From Salimicrobium flavidum (GTDB lineage Bacteria > Bacillota > Bacilli > Bacillales > Halobacillaceae): a stretch of 64,000 bases of DNA. The notes under the pieces are model-generated. The model did not search any database. It was not told where the DNA came from and worked only from the letters and a program-made list of their open reading frames with translations. The DNA is taken from contig NZ_FTOC01000003.1 of NCBI RefSeq assembly GCF_900156645.1, positions 303,709 to 367,708 on the forward strand, in the 5' to 3' direction. The translations under genes and the position numbers were made by a program. Shown here piece after piece: positions 15,717-23,979 of the stretch (its first letter is position 1; the number at the start of each line of letters is the position of its first letter).

Positions 15717-17249
15717 ATGGAAAATCGCGCACAATGGGGGACCCGGGTAGGGTTCTTACTTGCAGCGATGGGATCGGCGATCGGTCTCGGAAACATTTGG
15801 CGTTTTCCCGCAACAGCTTATGAAAGTGGTGGCGGCGCATTCATCGTACCTTATCTATTCGCACTACTTACTGCCGGGATTCCGCTTCTGATCATGGAAT
15901 ATACGATTGGGCACAAGTATAGGGGATCCGCTCCGAAATCCTATGCCACGATGAACAAAAAGATGGAATGGATCGGTTGGTGGCAGGTTCTAGTCGCATT
16001 TGTCATCTCCACCTACTACGCGGTCATTATCGCCTGGGCCCTTATGTATGCATTCTACTCATTCGGCCAGTCGTGGGGTAGTGATCCGACAGCGTTCTTC
16101 GTCGGGGACTTCCTGAATCTTGTCGACGCCGGACAAATCGGCGGTCTTGTACCGAAAGTACTGATTCCTCTCGTCATTGTTTGGGCGATAGTTTTGGGAA
16201 CGCTTTCAAGAGGAGTCAAGAAAGGGATTGAGGTAGCTAACAAAATTTTCATCCCGACCCTTGTCGTACTGTTTCTTATCATTGTCATCCGTGCTGTCAC
16301 TCTACCGGGAGCCATGGCCGGCTTGAACAGCTTTTTCGAACCGGATTGGAGCAGGATCGCGGATCCGAACGTCTGGATAGCGGCGTATGGACAAATATTC
16401 TTCAGTCTATCTATCGCCTTTGCGATCATGGTCACATACGCTTCATATTTGCCGAGAAAGTCTGATATTACGAACAATGCCTTCATAACCGGTTTTGCGA
16501 ACTCGTCCTTCGAAATCCTTGCAGGTATCGGGGTATTCTCCGCTGTCGGGTTTATGGCATTCCAATACGATACGACGGTAGCAGGACTTGCTGCGGAGAA
16601 AGGTGTCGGTGGTTTAGGTCTTGCGTTCATGGTATTTCCTGAAATCATCAGTCAGATACCGGGCATACCTGGATTATTCGGCTTCCTGTTTTTCGCATCA
16701 CTTGTGCTGGCCGGGTTCTCTTCGATGATTTCCATTTCAGAGACGTATGTAGCAGCTGTCTCTGAGAAATTCAATATTTCCCGCCAGAGATCAGTCATTT
16801 ACGGTGGAGGTATCGCAGCTATCATTTCCCTGCTGTACGCAACACGAGGCGGGTTGAATATCCTCGACACCGTCGATCACTTCATCAACAGCTACGGAGT
16901 GGCGCTTGCAGGTCTCTTCGAAGTCGTAGCCGTAGCCTGGTTTGCTCGGGAGCTGAAAAACTTGCAGACCCACGCAAACAAAACATCCGACGTGATGCTC
17001 GGGAGCTGGTGGCGTGTATGTCTAGGTGTCATTACACCGATCGTACTCGGGTTCCAGATGGTTCAGAACTTCACTTCGGAGCTGGCGGAACCGTATGCAG
17101 GATACCCGGCGGACTTCCTCATCTACTTCGGCTGGGTCGTAGCAATCGCAGCTATTCTCATCGGTTTCGCCTTCTCCATGAAGAAGTGGCCGACAAACAC
17201 AGTGTTCGTCGATCCGACGAAACCAAACCATAAGGAGGGGTCTCGCTAA
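15717..17249 (+). CDS. Sodium-dependent amino-acid transporter (NSS/SNF family), MetP-like
   Basis: A 510-residue neurotransmitter:sodium-symporter family protein with about 11-12 helices. The N-terminal signature WGTRVGFLLAAMGSAIGLGN followed by IWRFPATAYESGGGAF holds the unwound helix 1 that binds Na+ and substrate. The stop overlaps the start of a 31-residue membrane peptide (TAATG). That pairing is characteristic of bacterial methionine/alanine importers with a MetS-type small subunit, so methionine and alanine are the likely substrates; this is inference from the family. The ATG follows AGGGAGG. No SAM riboswitch is present in the leader. Confidence 0.88.
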   Translation: MENRAQWGTRVGFLLAAMGSAIGLGNIWRFPATAYESGGGAFIVPYLFALLTAGIPLLIMEYTIGHKYRGSAPKSYATMNKKMEWIGWWQVLVAFVISTYYAVIIAWALMYAFYSFGQSWGSDPTAFFVGDFLNLVDAGQIGGLVPKVLIPLVIVWAIVLGTLSRGVKKGIEVANKIFIPTLVVLFLIIVIRAVTLPGAMAGLNSFFEPDWSRIADPNVWIAAYGQIFFSLSIAFAIMVTYASYLPRKSDITNNAFITGFANSSFEILAGIGVFSAVGFMAFQYDTTVAGLAAEKGVGGLGLAFMVFPEIISQIPGIPGLFGFLFFASLVLAGFSSMISISETYVAAVSEKFNISRQRSVIYGGGIAAIISLLYATRGGLNILDTVDHFINSYGVALAGLFEVVAVAWFARELKNLQTHANKTSDVMLGSWWRVCLGVITPIVLGFQMVQNFTSELAEPYAGYPADFLIYFGWVVAIAAILIGFAFSMKKWPTNTVFVDPTKPNHKEGSR

Positions 17250-17344
17250 TGGCTGTCGTCATGTTCATCATCACAATTACAATTATATGGGGCGGACTCG
17301 CTCTCAGTATTACGAATGCTGTTCGTAAATCGAAAAATCAATAA
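17249..17344 (+). CDS. metS: MetS-like small subunit of methionine/alanine importer
   Basis: A 31-residue single-helix membrane peptide: MAVVMFIITITIIWGGLALS, then a short basic tail. It starts within the stop codon of the NSS transporter (TAATG) behind AAGGAGGGG, so it is translationally coupled. Length, the W-G-G-L-A-L-S-I membrane pattern and position match the methionine/alanine import small-subunit family, which in corynebacteria (MetPS) is needed for transport. It is short enough to be missed by ordinary gene finders. Good confidence in the gene; the exact role is taken from the family. Confidence 0.85.
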   Translation: MAVVMFIITITIIWGGLALSITNAVRKSKNQ

Positions 17345-17347
17345 AGA

Positions 17348-17384
17348 TAAAAGCAGTCTGTGTCTTTCGCAGGCTGCTTTTCTT
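17348..17384 (+). terminator. Terminator of the metP-metS operon
   Basis: AAAGCAGTCTG pairs with CAGGCTGCTTT and is followed by T-rich sequence. Confidence 0.8.
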
Positions 17385-17483
17385 CGTACATAAGGGCTTC
17401 CGGTTCTCCTCCCGGATATCGCTTCCTCTTTTTTGTGACGGGCGGAAATATGGTATACTGACTACAACGTAAGAGGTGATAGA

Positions 17484-17759
17484 ATGCTGGATTTGTTAGG
17501 TAAACAATATGAAATCATTGAAAACCACAGAGATGCTGTGGATGAAGAAGCAATCGATCAGAGAATCAGCGATATTTTAAGCAAATATGATTTTATTGTC
17601 GGAGACTGGGGCTATGGACAGCTCCGTCTGAAAGGTTTCTATGACGATCAGAATCAGAAGGCGACGTTCGATACGAAAATCAGCACGCTGGAAGATTATC
17701 TTTATGAACATTGTAATTTCGGATGTGCTTACTTCATTCTGAAAAGAATCGACAAGTGA
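17484..17759 (+). CDS. yutD: YutD family protein (DUF1027)
   Basis: A 91-residue soluble protein of the YutD/DUF1027 family, conserved in Bacilli and of unknown function. Recognisable parts are the N-terminal YEIIENHRDAVDEEAI, the central SKYDFIVGDWGYGQLRLKGF and the C-terminal LEDYLYEHCNFGCAYFILK. The ATG is preceded by AAGAGGTG. In B. subtilis yutD neighbours yutE and yutF, and the same order appears here, although a 175-bp repeat element now separates yutD from yutE and may uncouple their transcription. Confidence 0.88.
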   Translation: MLDLLGKQYEIIENHRDAVDEEAIDQRISDILSKYDFIVGDWGYGQLRLKGFYDDQNQKATFDTKISTLEDYLYEHCNFGCAYFILKRIDK

Positions 17760-17799
17760 TGGGACAGAAAAGTTCCTGTTCTTTTGTTTCTGCAGACAA

Positions 17800-17845
17800 A
17801 CCACCCTCCTGATGCTTGTAATATTCTTACACAGGAGGGTTTCTG
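17800..17845 (+). terminator. Hairpin terminator downstream of yutD
   Basis: CCCTCCTG pairs with CAGGAGGG across a 21-base loop, followed by TTTCTG. The T tract is short, so efficiency is uncertain. Confidence 0.5.
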
Positions 17846-17854
17846 TATGGAAAA

Positions 17855-18029
17855 GGCTCTGTTAAAGCCGGTTGTTGATTTTAAGGACGAAGGGTGGAGA
17901 CGCCTGCGGGAATAGCATGAACGGAAAATCACCGGAATTGAACGGAGTGAGGTTCCGGAAGCCCGCGTCATGCCCGCGGCAAGCTTCCCCCCGTAGGGAT
18001 GAAAATCAACAATAAACGATAACAGAGCC
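17855..18029. repeat. MITE-like repeat R1, complete copy with probable 8-bp target duplication
   Basis: A 175-bp non-coding element begins GGCTCTGTTAAAGCCGGTTG and ends AACGATAACAGAGCC; the ends form an imperfect inverted repeat of about 28 bases, including TTGTTGATTTT/AAAATCAACAA. Flanks are ATGGAAAA and ATGAAAAA (7 of 8 identical). An internal GAAGGGTGGAGACGCCTGCG pairs loosely with GCGGCAAGCTTCCCCCCGT, suggesting a long folded RNA or DNA form. Further copies or pieces lie near 28.2, 34.5, 37.9 and 39.2 kb. Confidence 0.8.
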
Positions 18030-18075
18030 ATGAAAAAAACTGTTACATTCGAGATCAGAAAGGTTGGGGGACTAG

Positions 18076-18522
18076 ATGTATTTTGTGAATCGTGAAGAGA
18101 TTGAAAATTTGCTTCTCTATGTAGAGGAACTGATTCCGCAGCTGCAGCAGGCGAAGGCGACTTCGACTACCGAGCGTCTGGCACTGGAGCGGGCGACCCA
18201 TATGAGTATAGAAGTGATCATCGATGTCGGTAATAAAATGATCGACGGCTTCATTATGCGGGACCCGGGAAGTTATCATGACATCATCGATATACTGATG
18301 GATGAAAATGTCCTTCCTTATGAAGAGGAGGATCTGTATAAACGGATCGTGGATATGAGGAAAATAGTCGTGCGGGAGTATACCACCGTATCCCATGAAG
18401 CACTACTTAACGAATGGACGGCCTGTATCGATGCCCTCCGGGAGTTTCCAGAACGCATCCGCCATTATCTGAATGCAGAGCTAGGTAATGTTTCGGCGTT
18501 TACGAAGGAGCGGGAAGAATGA
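18076..18522 (+). CDS. yutE: DUF86 / HepT-like HEPN protein YutE
   Basis: A 148-residue helical protein of the DUF86 (HEPN, HepT-like) family. In HepT toxins this fold is an RNase using an R-x4-6-H motif, often RNxxVHxY, and is paired with an MNT nucleotidyltransferase. Here the equivalent segment reads RKIVVREY, with Arg at the catalytic His position, and no MNT gene is adjacent. So I expect a non-toxic housekeeping version, as for B. subtilis YutE. The coding region touches the next gene (stop and start overlap by four bases, ATGA), so yutE and yutF are coupled. The ATG follows GGTTGGGGG at suitable distance. Confidence 0.85.
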   Translation: MYFVNREEIENLLLYVEELIPQLQQAKATSTTERLALERATHMSIEVIIDVGNKMIDGFIMRDPGSYHDIIDILMDENVLPYEEEDLYKRIVDMRKIVVREYTTVSHEALLNEWTACIDALREFPERIRHYLNAELGNVSAFTKEREE

Positions 18523-19292
18523 AGAATTACAAGGGGATGCTGCTCGACCTCGACGGTACGATGTACAGAGGACAACAAGTGATTGAAGAAGCACCTGGAT
18601 TCGTAGAAGTGTGTAAGCAGGAGGGTATTCCTTACCTGTTTCTCACCAACAATTCCTCCCGTATGCCTTCCCAGGTGGCGGAGAAATTGAACGGGATGGG
18701 TATCTCTGCCCGTTCGGATCAGGTATATACGTCAAGTATGGCGGCAGCTGCTTATATAAGTCAGAACTACGGAAATCCGAGTGTATACATGATCGGGGAA
18801 GAAGGGCTCGAAGCCGCACTGGAAAGCAGTGGTGCGACATTCACGGAAAAGGGAGCGGATATCGTCGTCGTGGGGATCGACAGGGAGCTGTCGTATGAAA
18901 AACTGAAGCTCGCTGTTTTGAATATCCAGAACGGTGCGACGTTCATAAGTACGAATGAAGATAAAGCAATCCCGACGGAAGAAGGGCTTCTGCCCGGAAA
19001 TGGATCCATTACGGAAATGATCGCCCTTACGACAGGGGTGCGTCCGCTTTATCTAGGGAAACCTCAGGCGTTCATTATCGATCAGGCGCTGGCGGTGCTC
19101 GGGACCGCGAAAGAAGAGGCGTTGCTGGTGGGGGATAATTATTATACGGATATTCTCGCAGGTATCCGTGCGGGGGTGGATACTCTGATGGTGGAAACCG
19201 GAGCGACATCGTTCAATGATCTGAACGATGTCCGCGTACAGCCCACTTATAAAGTGAAAACGCTGGATGAGTGGAATAGCTTAAGTCGGTGA
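18519..19292 (+). CDS. yutF: HAD hydrolase, NagD-like phosphatase (YutF)
   Basis: A 257-residue NagD-type HAD phosphatase (TIGR01457-like), related to p-nitrophenylphosphate and sugar-phosphate phosphatases. Motif I is LDLDGTMYRG with nucleophile Asp near residue 8, motif II is FLTNNSSR, a motif III lysine is in LGKPQAF, and motif IV is LLVGDNYYTDILAG. All catalytic residues are intact. The large C2 cap lies between motifs II and III. It acts on small phosphorylated metabolites in the cytoplasm; the physiological substrate is unknown. Overlaps yutE by four bases. It runs convergently toward yutG with only five bases between the stops. Confidence 0.9.
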   Translation: MKNYKGMLLDLDGTMYRGQQVIEEAPGFVEVCKQEGIPYLFLTNNSSRMPSQVAEKLNGMGISARSDQVYTSSMAAAAYISQNYGNPSVYMIGEEGLEAALESSGATFTEKGADIVVVGIDRELSYEKLKLAVLNIQNGATFISTNEDKAIPTEEGLLPGNGSITEMIALTTGVRPLYLGKPQAFIIDQALAVLGTAKEEALLVGDNYYTDILAGIRAGVDTLMVETGATSFNDLNDVRVQPTYKVKTLDEWNSLSR

Positions 19293-19297
19293 TTTAA

Positions 19298-19798
19298 CTA
19301 TTCTTCGTCATCTCCAGCGGCACTGTGTGCCAGACGACTCGAAGCCGCAGCGGCGATAGCGCCTACGATGTCATCTAAGAAAGTATGACATTTGCCGGTG
19401 GACTTATCATCAAGTTCTTTAAGGATGCCTGGTTTCTGTTTGTCGATGTAGCCATAGTTCGTGAAACCGATAGAACCGTAGACGTTCACGATTGCGAATG
19501 CAATGATCTCGTCAATCCCATACAAGCTCTCGTCGGTAACAACGGTCGTTTGAAGCGGTTCTTCGAGTTTATTATCCTCAGCGAGCTTGTCCATTTGGAT
19601 CCCGGTGATGATAGCGTTCTGCACTTCTCTTTTTTGAAGTACTTTATGGACGTTGTGGCGACACTCATCGAGCGTGAGCCCTTCGTGGTATTTGGACTGG
19701 AGATAATAGACGAGATCGGCCATGTCATCAATGCCGACGCCGCGTTCTTTCAGCCAGTTTCTTGCGGTCTGTTCTAGTTCCGTGATTTTATTTTCCAT
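19298..19798 (-). CDS. yutG: Phosphatidylglycerophosphatase A-like protein YutG
   Basis: A 166-residue protein of the PgpA family in its short, soluble YutG-like form. Characteristic segments are GVGIDDMADLVYYLQSKYH, TLDECRHNVHKVLQKREVQN and, near the end, KCHTFLDDIVGAIAAAASSRL. PgpA removes phosphate from phosphatidylglycerophosphate, but this branch is of uncertain activity and lacks clear membrane helices. The ATG follows AGGAGG. Its stop lies five bases from that of yutF on the other strand. Confidence 0.82.
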   Translation of the reverse strand: MENKITELEQTARNWLKERGVGIDDMADLVYYLQSKYHEGLTLDECRHNVHKVLQKREVQNAIITGIQMDKLAEDNKLEEPLQTTVVTDESLYGIDEIIAFAIVNVYGSIGFTNYGYIDKQKPGILKELDDKSTGKCHTFLDDIVGAIAAAASSRLAHSAAGDDEE

Positions 19799-19925
19799 GA
19801 TAGCTTCCTCCTAACAACTGATTACAATTTTCATTTACCCGAGTTTATACAGATACAAACTCGTGAATACAGTATAACAAAGAGAGAGACGTACGTCCTC
19901 TCCTACAGAAACGGGGGCGATAACG

Positions 19926-20885
19926 ATGCAAAAGCCGAAAGTATACATTACGAGACCGTTGCCGGAAGAAGTGGTAGAGCCTTACCGCGGAAAATTGGAT
20001 ATTGAAATGTACGAGGTGGATGAACCGATCCCTGCGGAGCGACTCTCTGCACAGGTGAAAGAGGTGGACGCCCTTATTCCGATGTTGAGTGAAAAATTAG
20101 GGGAAGAGTTTTTCCGCGAGACTTCCGCAAAGGTCGTCGCAAACCTTGCCGTGGGCTTCGATAATATCGATGTGGAAGCTGCGAGAAAGTACGGGGTCAC
20201 AGTGACGAACACGCCGGATGTGCTAACGGAGACGACGGCCGACCTTACTTTCGCTCTGATGCTTAACACCGCGAGAAGAATCACTGAAGCAGAAGCCTAC
20301 ATAAAAGAGGATAAGTGGAAGCAGTGGTCCCCGCTGCAGCTTGCGGGGACGGACGTCCATCATAAAACGATGGGCATCGTCGGGATGGGACGTATTGGGG
20401 AAGCGGTAGCTCAAAGAGCCAAAGGTTTCTCCATGGACATCCTTTACCATAACCGCTCCAGAAAAACGGAGGCGGAAGAAGAACTCGGGGCGCGTTACGT
20501 TTCTTTTGACGAGCTGCTAGAAAAGTCCGATTATGTTGTATGTATGACTCCATTTACGGAAGAAACGCGTCACTTATTCGGGGAGGAGACGTTCCGGAAG
20601 ATGAAGCGTGATGCATACTTCATCAATACCTCCCGCGGAAAGACGGTGGATGAAGAAGCTCTTTACCAGGCGCTTGAAAAGGGGGAAATCAAAGGATGCG
20701 GACTCGATGTATTCGAGGAAGAGCCGATCTCCTCGAGTCACCCGCTCCTGCAGATGCAAAATGTGACGGCTACACCTCATATCGGTTCGTCTTCGGTGGA
20801 AACGAGATACCGGATGATGCAGCTTTGTCTCGATAATTGTATACGCGTCTTATCCGGCGAGGAGCCGATCACACCGGTTACCTGA
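19926..20885 (+). CDS. D-2-hydroxyacid dehydrogenase (glyoxylate/hydroxypyruvate reductase type)
   Basis: A 319-residue NAD(P)-dependent D-isomer-specific 2-hydroxyacid dehydrogenase. The Rossmann loop is MGIVGMGRIGEAVAQR. The catalytic Arg lies in NTSRGKTVDEEAL, the Glu in LDVFEEEPI and the His in TPHIGSSSVETR, all present. The substrate-side loop NLAVGFDNID is typical of glyoxylate/hydroxypyruvate reductases such as B. subtilis YvcT. It would reduce glyoxylate or hydroxypyruvate in the cytoplasm. The ATG follows ACGGGGGCG. Monocistronic, ending in a strong terminator shared with the convergent yutI. Confidence 0.88.
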   Translation: MQKPKVYITRPLPEEVVEPYRGKLDIEMYEVDEPIPAERLSAQVKEVDALIPMLSEKLGEEFFRETSAKVVANLAVGFDNIDVEAARKYGVTVTNTPDVLTETTADLTFALMLNTARRITEAEAYIKEDKWKQWSPLQLAGTDVHHKTMGIVGMGRIGEAVAQRAKGFSMDILYHNRSRKTEAEEELGARYVSFDELLEKSDYVVCMTPFTEETRHLFGEETFRKMKRDAYFINTSRGKTVDEEALYQALEKGEIKGCGLDVFEEEPISSSHPLLQMQNVTATPHIGSSSVETRYRMMQLCLDNCIRVLSGEEPITPVT

Positions 20886-20892
20886 AGAACAA

Positions 20893-20922
20893 AAAAAGAG
20901 AAGGGGGCGCCCTTCTCTTTTT
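20893..20922. terminator. Bidirectional terminator between the dehydrogenase and yutI
   Basis: GAGAAGGG and CCCTTCTC flank a GGCG loop, with A7 on one side and T5 on the other, so it can serve both convergent genes. Confidence 0.88.
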
Positions 20923-20934
20923 ACACTTATATGT

Positions 20935-21156
20935 TTAGAATACCTGCTCTACTTCGTAAATTCCCGGAACTTCCTGGCTCAAAGCCCGTTCGATTCCGGC
21001 TTTCAATGTGATGGTGGAACTTGGGCAGTTGCCGCATGCTCCCATAAGACGCAGACGGACGATGCCATCTTCCACATCTACGAGTTCCACGTCGCCTCCG
21101 TCACGAAGCAAGAATGGACGTAGTTTATTGAGAACTTCCTGTACTTGATCCTGCAT
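20935..21156 (-). CDS. yutI: NifU-like Fe-S cluster carrier YutI
   Basis: A 73-residue NifU C-terminal-domain protein, which carries or transfers Fe-S clusters. The family motif is complete: [18 protein letters not shown] then [16 protein letters not shown], with the CxxC that binds the cluster. Stand-alone domains of this kind act as scaffolds or carriers in Firmicutes. The ATG follows GAAAGGGGAAAG. It is grouped with yuzD, yuzB and yutM, small redox or Fe-S proteins transcribed divergently. Confidence 0.93.
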   Translation of the reverse strand: MQDQVQEVLNKLRPFLLRDGGDVELVDVEDGIVRLRLMGACGNCPSSTITLKAGIERALSQEVPGIYEVEQVF

Positions 21157-21300
21157 ATCAACTTTCCCCTTTCTCGATCTTCTTAATTTTATTTTAACAC
21201 AAAATAAGAACGAGTGACTTATGGAATGAGAACTATTATCATTTTATCTTTTTTCATGAATTTTGTAAAATGAAAGTAGCTGAGAAGGAGGCGAATGCTC

Positions 21301-21621
21301 ATGAATGAGGGAAACGTGACTGTAACTGTTTATGGGGCGAGAGAGCGCTGTGCGAGTTGCGTGAACGCACCGGGCTCGATAGAAACGTATGAATGGCTCC
21401 AGGCAGCGATCGGACGTAAATTCGGAAATGACAACATTTCTTATCGATATATTGATATATTTGAAGCGGAAGAAGATGAATTCATAGAAAAAATCATGGA
21501 AGATGAACTGTTTTATCCATTGGTTCTTGTAGAAGGGGAAGTGGCCGGGGAAGGGACACCGCGGCTGAAATCCGTCTATCGTCACCTGGAAAAACGTGGT
21601 CTGACAAAGCAGGAGGGATAG
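21301..21621 (+). CDS. yuzD: DUF1462 thioredoxin-fold protein YuzD
   Basis: A 106-residue protein of the YuzD/DUF1462 family with a thioredoxin-like fold. The N-terminal VTVYGARERCASCVNAPGS contains a CxxC in the place of a redox motif. A conserved FYPLVLVEGEVAGEG segment with a cis-Pro-like position follows. The function is not known; location beside NifU-like and HesB-like genes suggests disulfide or Fe-S handling. Two ATGs occur six bases apart. The second is chosen because it sits nine bases after AAGGAGG, whereas the first has only three. Next gene starts one base after the stop. Confidence 0.88.
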   Translation: MNEGNVTVTVYGARERCASCVNAPGSIETYEWLQAAIGRKFGNDNISYRYIDIFEAEEDEFIEKIMEDELFYPLVLVEGEVAGEGTPRLKSVYRHLEKRGLTKQEG

Positions 21622-21622
21622 A

Positions 21623-21859
21623 TTGAATCCTCTCATCGAATTTTGTGTAACTAATCTTATAGACGGCTCTCAGGAAGTGAAGGAACAACTCGAAAAAGAT
21701 CCTGATCTCGACGTTCAGGAAGTAGGATGCCTGAATCATTGCGGCCTTTGTGCCATCAAGAATTACGCACTCGTGGAAGGGGAGCGGATTTTCGCCGACT
21801 CCCCGAAAGAGTTACTTGAAAAAATATATGCTTATCTCGAGGAAGAACAACTGGTTTGA
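21623..21859 (+). CDS. yuzB: DUF1450 protein YuzB
   Basis: A 78-residue member of the YuzB/DUF1450 family. Four cysteines are visible: one in the N-terminal EFCVTN and a cluster in VQEVGCLNHCGLCAIKNYAL. This arrangement resembles the ferredoxin-like thioredoxin fold that holds a 2Fe-2S cluster, so cluster or metal binding is likely but not shown. The start is a TTG placed after GGAGGG and lies one base after the yuzD stop, indicating an operon. Function unknown. Confidence 0.85.
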   Translation: MNPLIEFCVTNLIDGSQEVKEQLEKDPDLDVQEVGCLNHCGLCAIKNYALVEGERIFADSPKELLEKIYAYLEEEQLV

Positions 21860-21917
21860 ATGGATTGAACTATTGGCGTTCAATCTATATACTGAAATTA
21901 GAAAGGGGAGGTTCCGA

Positions 21918-22280
21918 ATGGTTTTAAAACTTACGGAAGCTGCAATTTATAGAGTCAAAGAAATGCTGCAGGAAGAAGAGTCACAGGATAAATACTTGCG
22001 CTTTGGTGTCCAGGGCGGAGGATGCAGCGGTCTTTCTTATAAACTTGGTTTTGAAGATAACATCAATGAAGATCTTGACATAACGGAAGAACACGATGGA
22101 GTGCACGTCGTGATCAATAACCAGGACGCTGCGATTATTGAAGGTACGGAAATCGACTTCAAACAGAATATGATGGGCGGAGGATTCACAATCGAAAATC
22201 CTAACGCTATCGTATCCTGCGGGTGCGGTTCTTCGTTCCAAACCGCTACAGCCAAAGGGACACCGGACCCTGATTGCTGA
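21918..22280 (+). CDS. yutM: HesB/IscA-family A-type Fe-S carrier YutM
   Basis: A 120-residue A-type iron-sulfur carrier (ErpA/IscA/SufA family). The three cluster-binding cysteines are present: one in GVQGGGCSGLSY and two in SCGCGSSF. The protein receives clusters from the Suf scaffold and hands them to apo-enzymes. The ATG follows AAAGGGGAGGTTCC. The last ten codons together with the downstream terminator are repeated about 1.3 kb further on, evidence that DNA was inserted behind this gene. The gene itself is intact. Confidence 0.94.
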   Translation: MVLKLTEAAIYRVKEMLQEEESQDKYLRFGVQGGGCSGLSYKLGFEDNINEDLDITEEHDGVHVVINNQDAAIIEGTEIDFKQNMMGGGFTIENPNAIVSCGCGSSFQTATAKGTPDPDC

Positions 22281-22377
22281 TAAACTGCATAACCGGTTCT
22301 TCCCGATCAGGGAAGGATCGAACATCAATACGTCTTTCGAGCGAATGGAAATTTCGTTTGAAGGCGTATTTTTTATA
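22249..22377 (+). repeat. Direct repeat, copy 1 (yutM 3' end plus terminator)
   Basis: About 129 bp, from CAGCCAAAGGGACACCGG to GGCGTATTTTTTAT, recurs at 23550-23679 with only about seven differences. It covers the last ten codons of yutM and its terminator. Copy 1 belongs to the intact gene; the two copies bracket a low-GC insert. Confidence 0.92.
22327..22375 (+). terminator. yutM terminator
   Basis: AATACG pairs with CGTATT, and an inner TTCGAGCGAA pairs with TTTCGTTTGAA, followed by T5. This terminator is duplicated in copy 2 of the direct repeat. Confidence 0.82.
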
Positions 22378-22578
22378 GGTTACGAAGCAGATAGCAACGA
22401 ATGATTTTAAACTATTATGGGCGTGAGGAATCAGGAAAGACTAGCTCATAAGATGTTTCCGTAGGAAGAGAGTGTCACTTGATATAAGTAACTTGACAAG
22501 GTTATAATTAGGTTAACTACTATAACTTCTATTTGTAACGCAGTGGCTATAAATCAAACAATAGAAAAGGTGTTTACA

Positions 22579-22758
22579 TTGAGAACTTTCACTTTAAATC
22601 AATTAAGGGCCAACAGAGAGAAAAATGCTCGTAATTTTAAAAATGTCATTGAAGATTTTGAGAAGAAAGTAGATAAAGATAGTGAATACAAAAAGGGAAG
22701 AGTCCGGCCTAAAGACTCTGGGGAAGTGAAGATATTAGATTCTTTCATAAATAAGTGA
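22579..22758 (+). CDS. Small charged protein upstream of nucleotidyltransferase (possible partner/antitoxin)
   Basis: I do not recognise this 59-residue protein. It is very hydrophilic and rich in Lys, Arg, Glu and Asp, with a helical N-terminus (RTFTLNQLRANREKNARNF). The start chosen is a TTG seven bases after AAAAGGTG; a GTG 36 bases earlier is in frame but has no ribosome site. It is followed after 25 bases by a nucleotidyltransferase gene, and both have lower GC content than the neighbours. The pair sits between duplicated yutM ends. The arrangement resembles a two-gene toxin-antitoxin or defence module, but this is inference from context only. Confidence 0.6.
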   Translation: MRTFTLNQLRANREKNARNFKNVIEDFEKKVDKDSEYKKGRVRPKDSGEVKILDSFINK

Positions 22759-22783
22759 AGAATATAATCTAACGGGAGAATAA

Positions 22784-23359
<576 letters not shown>

Positions 23360-23979
23360 CCATAGTAACTCTGTAAGGGGTTATTTTTTATCTGAAAATG
23401 TGTGAAACCCCTCTCCTTAGTTTTCGATCATGTGCGAAGATGGATTGACTTAGTATAACGGGAGTCATCGCTATAAAGTCGAGATAAAACGACCTAAGCA
23501 AATGTTGTCAATCGACGTATGACATGAGTAAACCCGTCGAGCCAACGCTCAGCCAAAGGGACACCGGACCCTGATTGCTGATAAACTGCATATCCGGTTA
23601 TTCCCGATCTGGGAAGGACCGAACATCAATACGTCTTTCGAGCGAATAAAAATTTCGTTTGAAGGCGTATTTTTTATGGGATTTTCCAGAGAAACGCTCG
23701 AAAGTATCCGTAAAAGTGAATGAGGACGTTTATATTAAAAAATCTATTAACCCGTTAACGATAACAGAATCATAAAAATGGAGAATGCAAGGGTGTTTTT
23801 TGTGTAATTACAATTATTTGTATACCTTGTAAAGGATTCGGATATCCCTGCCTGCAAAGGCATGAAAATGTGGTAGGGTTTAAATATAGGAGTCCTCACC
23901 GCTTACTACGGAGAAAAACATTTGTAGAGAAAGCAATGCAGGGAGTTGTCATGTTATGAGAATATAGAGGAGGGATGGA
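23360..23979. other. Intergenic region holding the second yutM-end copy
   Basis: Apart from the duplicated yutM terminator the stretch contains no gene. A short piece (about 23754-23772, AACGATAACAG) resembles the right end of repeat R1 and may be a relic. A CCCCTTACAGAGT-like hairpin is not evident enough to call a terminator for the nucleotidyltransferase, so the duplicated yutM terminator probably ends that transcript. Confidence 0.45.
23550..23679 (+). repeat. Direct repeat, copy 2 (duplicated yutM 3' end and terminator)
   Basis: This is the second copy of the ~129-bp segment whose first copy ends yutM. It includes ten codons in the same order (AKGTPDPDC then stop) with no gene body in front, followed by the same hairpin and T tract. 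About 95 percent identical to copy 1. The sequences beyond the two copies are unrelated. Confidence 0.92.
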
